Shown here piece by piece: positions 6,413-7,758 of a stretch of 7,758 nt of DNA. The stretch's first letter is position 1. The number at the start of each line of letters is the position of its first letter. The DNA is from Burkholderiaceae bacterium (GTDB taxonomy: Bacteria > Pseudomonadota > Gammaproteobacteria > Burkholderiales > Burkholderiaceae_C), in NCBI GenBank assembly GCA_023262365.1, contig JALRBF010000248.1:1-7758 (forward strand), in the 5' to 3' direction. Both the position numbers and the translations under genes were made by a program. A model generated the notes under the pieces. That model was not told the origin of the DNA. It saw only the letters and a program-made list of their open reading frames with translations, and ran no database searches.

Positions 6413-7428
6413 CAGCGGGTGGTGGCCTCAAGCCACTCGGCAACCCAAGCCCGACGATTGGCCTGCACTTGTTGCTCGGGCAGCATCAGCACGCGCGTTG
6501 GCTTGGCTAGCTCGGCAAATGCCGCCGGCAGGGGTTGTGCCTGATCAACCACTGGATACATCCAATTGCCGGTGGCCACCTCGCCTTGAAAACCCGGCTC
6601 CAGCAGAAAACGTAAAAACTGTTGCGCCAATGCACGATTGGGCGCACTTTTTAACATCGCCGCCACCTCAACCTGCGGGTAGTAACCCTCGCTGGCTGGC
6701 GCTGCGCGGTACTGCGTTTTGCCCTCGACCACCACGTGATAGGCCGGTGAGGTGGTGTAGCTCAGCACCACATCGGCCTCGCCCTTCAAAAACAAACTGT
6801 AGCCCTCGTACCAACTTTTGGTTACCGTAACCGTATGCGCAGCGAGCTTGGCCCATGCCTGCGCGGCCTCATCGCCGTACACCGCTTTCATCCACAGCAG
6901 CAGCCCTAGCCCCGGCGTGCTCGTGCGAGGGTCTTGATAAATCACCCGTAATTTGGGGTTGTCAACAACCTCTTGCAAACTGCGTGGGGGATTAGCCAGC
7001 TTCGTGGCGTCGTAAATGAAGGCAAAGTACCCATGGTCAAACGGCACAAATACCGGGTCGCTCCATCCCGCAGGCAAATTCACCACGCTGGTATCCACAC
7101 CCGACTCGGCCAACAACCCCGTTTGCCTGGCCCGCCCCATGAGGTTCAAATCCAACCCCAACACCACGTCGGCGTTGGACGAGGCACCGTCCATTTGCAC
7201 CCGGGACAAAATGCCCGCCGAGGAATCCACCGCCACCCAGTTCAGCACACAGCCGCAAATTTTTTCAAAGTTGGCTTTAATTTTGGGGCCCGGCCCGTAC
7301 TTCGATGCAAACGAATCGTAGGTGTAAACATTAAGTGTGGGCTTGGCCCATACTGCCCCACTGCTGGCCAACGCCAGCGCCAACAACGCCGCTCGCCAAG
7401 AAGTCAACATCCGTCCACCCTTTTGCAT
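6412..7428 (-). CDS. thiB: Thiamine/TPP ABC transporter periplasmic binding protein ThiB
   Basis: This is the periplasmic protein that binds thiamine, thiamine monophosphate or TPP and hands it to ThiP. From the chosen start it has 338 residues. The signal peptide runs to about Ala28 (SSGAVWA before KPTLNVYTYDSF). Landmarks recalled from E. coli ThiB (TbpA) are all present: YTYDSF, GPGP, ADVVLGLD, VPFDHGYFAF, VIYQDPRTSTPGLGLLLWM, VLSYTTSPAYH and GNWMYPV. A Cys pair (ICGC) matches the pair in the E. coli protein. Before GPGP this protein has Tyr where, from memory, E. coli has Trp. The ATG at 7428 is preferred because AGGAG (7436-7440) lies 7 nt upstream. The ATG at 7410 (AAGGGTGG upstream) is a possible alternative, and an ATG at 7479 would begin almost at the riboswitch and skip this site. 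First gene of the operon, under TPP riboswitch control. Confidence 0.95.
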   Translation of the reverse strand: MQKGGRMLTSWRAALLALALASSGAVWAKPTLNVYTYDSFASKYGPGPKIKANFEKICGCVLNWVAVDSSAGILSRVQMDGASSNADVVLGLDLNLMGRARQTGLLAESGVDTSVVNLPAGWSDPVFVPFDHGYFAFIYDATKLANPPRSLQEVVDNPKLRVIYQDPRTSTPGLGLLLWMKAVYGDEAAQAWAKLAAHTVTVTKSWYEGYSLFLKGEADVVLSYTTSPAYHVVVEGKTQYRAAPASEGYYPQVEVAAMLKSAPNRALAQQFLRFLLEPGFQGEVATGNWMYPVVDQAQPLPAAFAELAKPTRVLMLPEQQVQANRRAWVAEWLEATTR

Positions 7429-7433
7429 CGCAT

Positions 7434-7463
7434 CGCTCCTAAAAAATGCACAACGCACGAGCG
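7434..7463 (-). promoter_or_regulatory. Possible anti-Shine-Dalgarno stem in the thiB leader
   Basis: GAGCG, which overlaps the AGGAG ribosome binding site of thiB (7434-7438), can pair with CGCTC at 7459-7463. A second choice is CGCTTCC (7463-7469) with GGAGCG, leaving one bulged T. Either would hide the ribosome binding site. No strong hairpin directly precedes the T-run at 7441-7446, so control of translation start looks more likely than an intrinsic terminator. This comes from base pairing by eye only. Confidence 0.35.
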
Positions 7464-7486
7464 GAAGCGGCAAGGGCAACTTGCAA

Positions 7487-7584
7487 TCTCCATTCCTACG
7501 CCAGCATGACCTGGATCAGGTTCGGTGGGTTGGCGCGCCGCGCCTCTCAGCCCTGCGGTTTGCGCCGCAGAACACCCCATGAGA
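7487..7584 (-). promoter_or_regulatory. TPP riboswitch (THI element) controlling thiBPQ
   Basis: On the minus strand the conserved THI elements appear in order: GGGGTG at the 5' side (about 7573-7578); P3 stem CTGCGG/CCGCAG (7565-7570 with 7553-7558); core GGCTGAGA (7545-7552); ACCTGATC (7514-7521); P5 stem CCAG/CTGG (7511-7514 with 7501-7504) closed by loop GTCATG; and GCGTAGGAA (7493-7501). P1 can form from TCTCAT (7579-7584) and ATGGAGA (7487-7493). After TGAGA there is an extra GC-rich hairpin, GGCGC-GGC-GCGCC (7532-7544), in a place known to vary among TPP riboswitches. TPP binding should lower expression of thiBPQ. It starts a few bases after the expected transcription start and ends 58 nt before the thiB ATG. 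Confidence 0.96.
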
Positions 7585-7598
7585 AAAAGCTGGACACG

Positions 7599-7604
7599 AT
7601 TGTA
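7599..7604 (-). promoter_or_regulatory. Candidate -10 box of the thiBPQ promoter
   Basis: TACAAT (5 of 6 to the sigma-70 -10 consensus) lies 15 bp before the riboswitch P1 stem, so transcription would begin about 8 bp before P1, as is usual. The -35 position at 17 bp spacing reads GTCAAC, a poor match. TTGACG at 7635-7640 is a good -35 hexamer but is 30 bp away, too far. The promoter may be weak or assisted by an activator. Confidence 0.4.
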
Positions 7605-7622
7605 AGGGTAGGTCGGCTCGAG

Positions 7623-7640
7623 TTGACCGATACGCGTCAA
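7623..7640. promoter_or_regulatory. Inverted repeat TTGAC-N8-GTCAA near the thi promoter
   Basis: TTGAC (7623-7627) and GTCAA (7636-7640) form a 5-bp dyad with an 8-bp spacer, placed over and just upstream of the -35 position of the candidate thi promoter. It could be an operator, or two chance -35-like sequences in opposite directions. Apart from this and the -10 box, I see nothing in 7585-7668. Confidence 0.2.
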
Positions 7641-7668
7641 ATTCAGCACAGCCGCCGCTTGTAGGCAC

Positions 7669-7697
7669 AAAAAACCACCGAGTCAATCGACTGGTGG
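7669..7697 (-). terminator. Rho-independent terminator downstream of tRNA-Asp
   Basis: On the minus strand CCACC-AGTC pairs with GACT-GGTGG (9 bp with one bulged C, loop GATT). It is followed directly by TTTTTT (7669-7674). It begins 16 nt after the tRNA CCA end, so it should end the tRNA transcript and isolate the thi operon from it. Confidence 0.88.
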
Positions 7698-7713
7698 CAT
7701 GGCAACAACGTAA

Positions 7714-7758
7714 TGGCGGAGTGGACGGGACTCGAACCCGCGACCCCCGGCGTGACAG
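7714..7758 (-). tRNA. tRNA-Asp (anticodon GUC), 3' half, cut by window edge
   Basis: Read on the minus strand this is the 3' part of a tRNA: anticodon loop CTGTCAC with anticodon GTC (7754-7756), 3' anticodon strand GCCGG, a GGGTC variable loop, T arm GCGGG-TTCGAGT-CCCGT, 3' acceptor strand CCACTCC, discriminator G and an encoded CCA (7714-7716). The wording follows E. coli tRNA-Asp closely. The 5' half, with the D arm and the other acceptor strand, lies outside the window. tRNA genes are frequent integration sites, but no attachment repeat or integrase is visible here. Confidence 0.95.

Noticed and set aside
7441..7458. T-run after TGC-GTTGT-GCA in the thiB leader as a riboswitch terminator
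   Set aside because: The stem is only 3-4 bp, too weak for an intrinsic terminator; the T-run directly abuts the ribosome binding site.
7714..7758. tRNA-Asp as an integration site for a mobile element
   Set aside because: The sequence downstream of the tRNA is a normal terminator followed by the thi operon, with no integrase and no repeat of the tRNA 3' end seen.

Overview
The window looks like chromosomal DNA from a proteobacterium, most likely a betaproteobacterium of the Burkholderiales (Comamonadaceae-like). This is an inference from three things: the GC-rich coding style of most of it, a thiBPQ operon under a THI-box (TPP) riboswitch, and an MhpA-type hydroxylase paired with a VOC-fold dioxygenase-like protein. 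Gene density is high. I see no insertion sequence, CRISPR array, phage gene or broken gene.

Layout. (1) Positions 1-1898, minus strand: a tripartite TRAP transporter operon, dctP-dctQ-dctM, with dctM running off the left edge. (2) Positions 1899-2102: a divergent control region, AT-rich next to dctP and GC-rich with strong predicted hairpins next to the plus-strand genes. (3) Positions 2103-4147, plus strand: a two-gene unit (ATGA overlap) of a VOC/extradiol-dioxygenase-like protein and a class A FAD aromatic hydroxylase of the MhpA type. (4) Positions 4087-7428, minus strand: the thiamine/TPP ABC importer operon thiB-thiP-thiQ, whose genes overlap one another. Its last gene runs 61 bp into the 3' end of the hydroxylase gene on the opposite strand. 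(5) Positions 7429-7668: the thi leader with a complete TPP riboswitch and a likely promoter. (6) Positions 7669-7758: a strong intrinsic terminator and the 3' half of a tRNA-Asp(GUC) gene on the minus strand.

How the parts work together. ThiB would bind thiamine, TMP or TPP in the periplasm, ThiP would carry it across the membrane, and ThiQ would drive transport with ATP. The riboswitch should turn the operon down when TPP is plentiful. On the left, the TRAP system imports an organic acid by an ion gradient. The divergent VOC/hydroxylase pair looks like part of an aromatic ring-hydroxylation route. The shared control region suggests, but does not prove, that the TRAP system imports a substrate of that pathway.

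Nothing here is clearly a new biological system. The points most worth a second look are the uncharacterised TRAP/VOC/hydroxylase locus, the structured leader without a ribosome binding site ahead of the VOC gene, the convergent coding overlap at 4087-4147, and possible Shine-Dalgarno sequestration downstream of the riboswitch.
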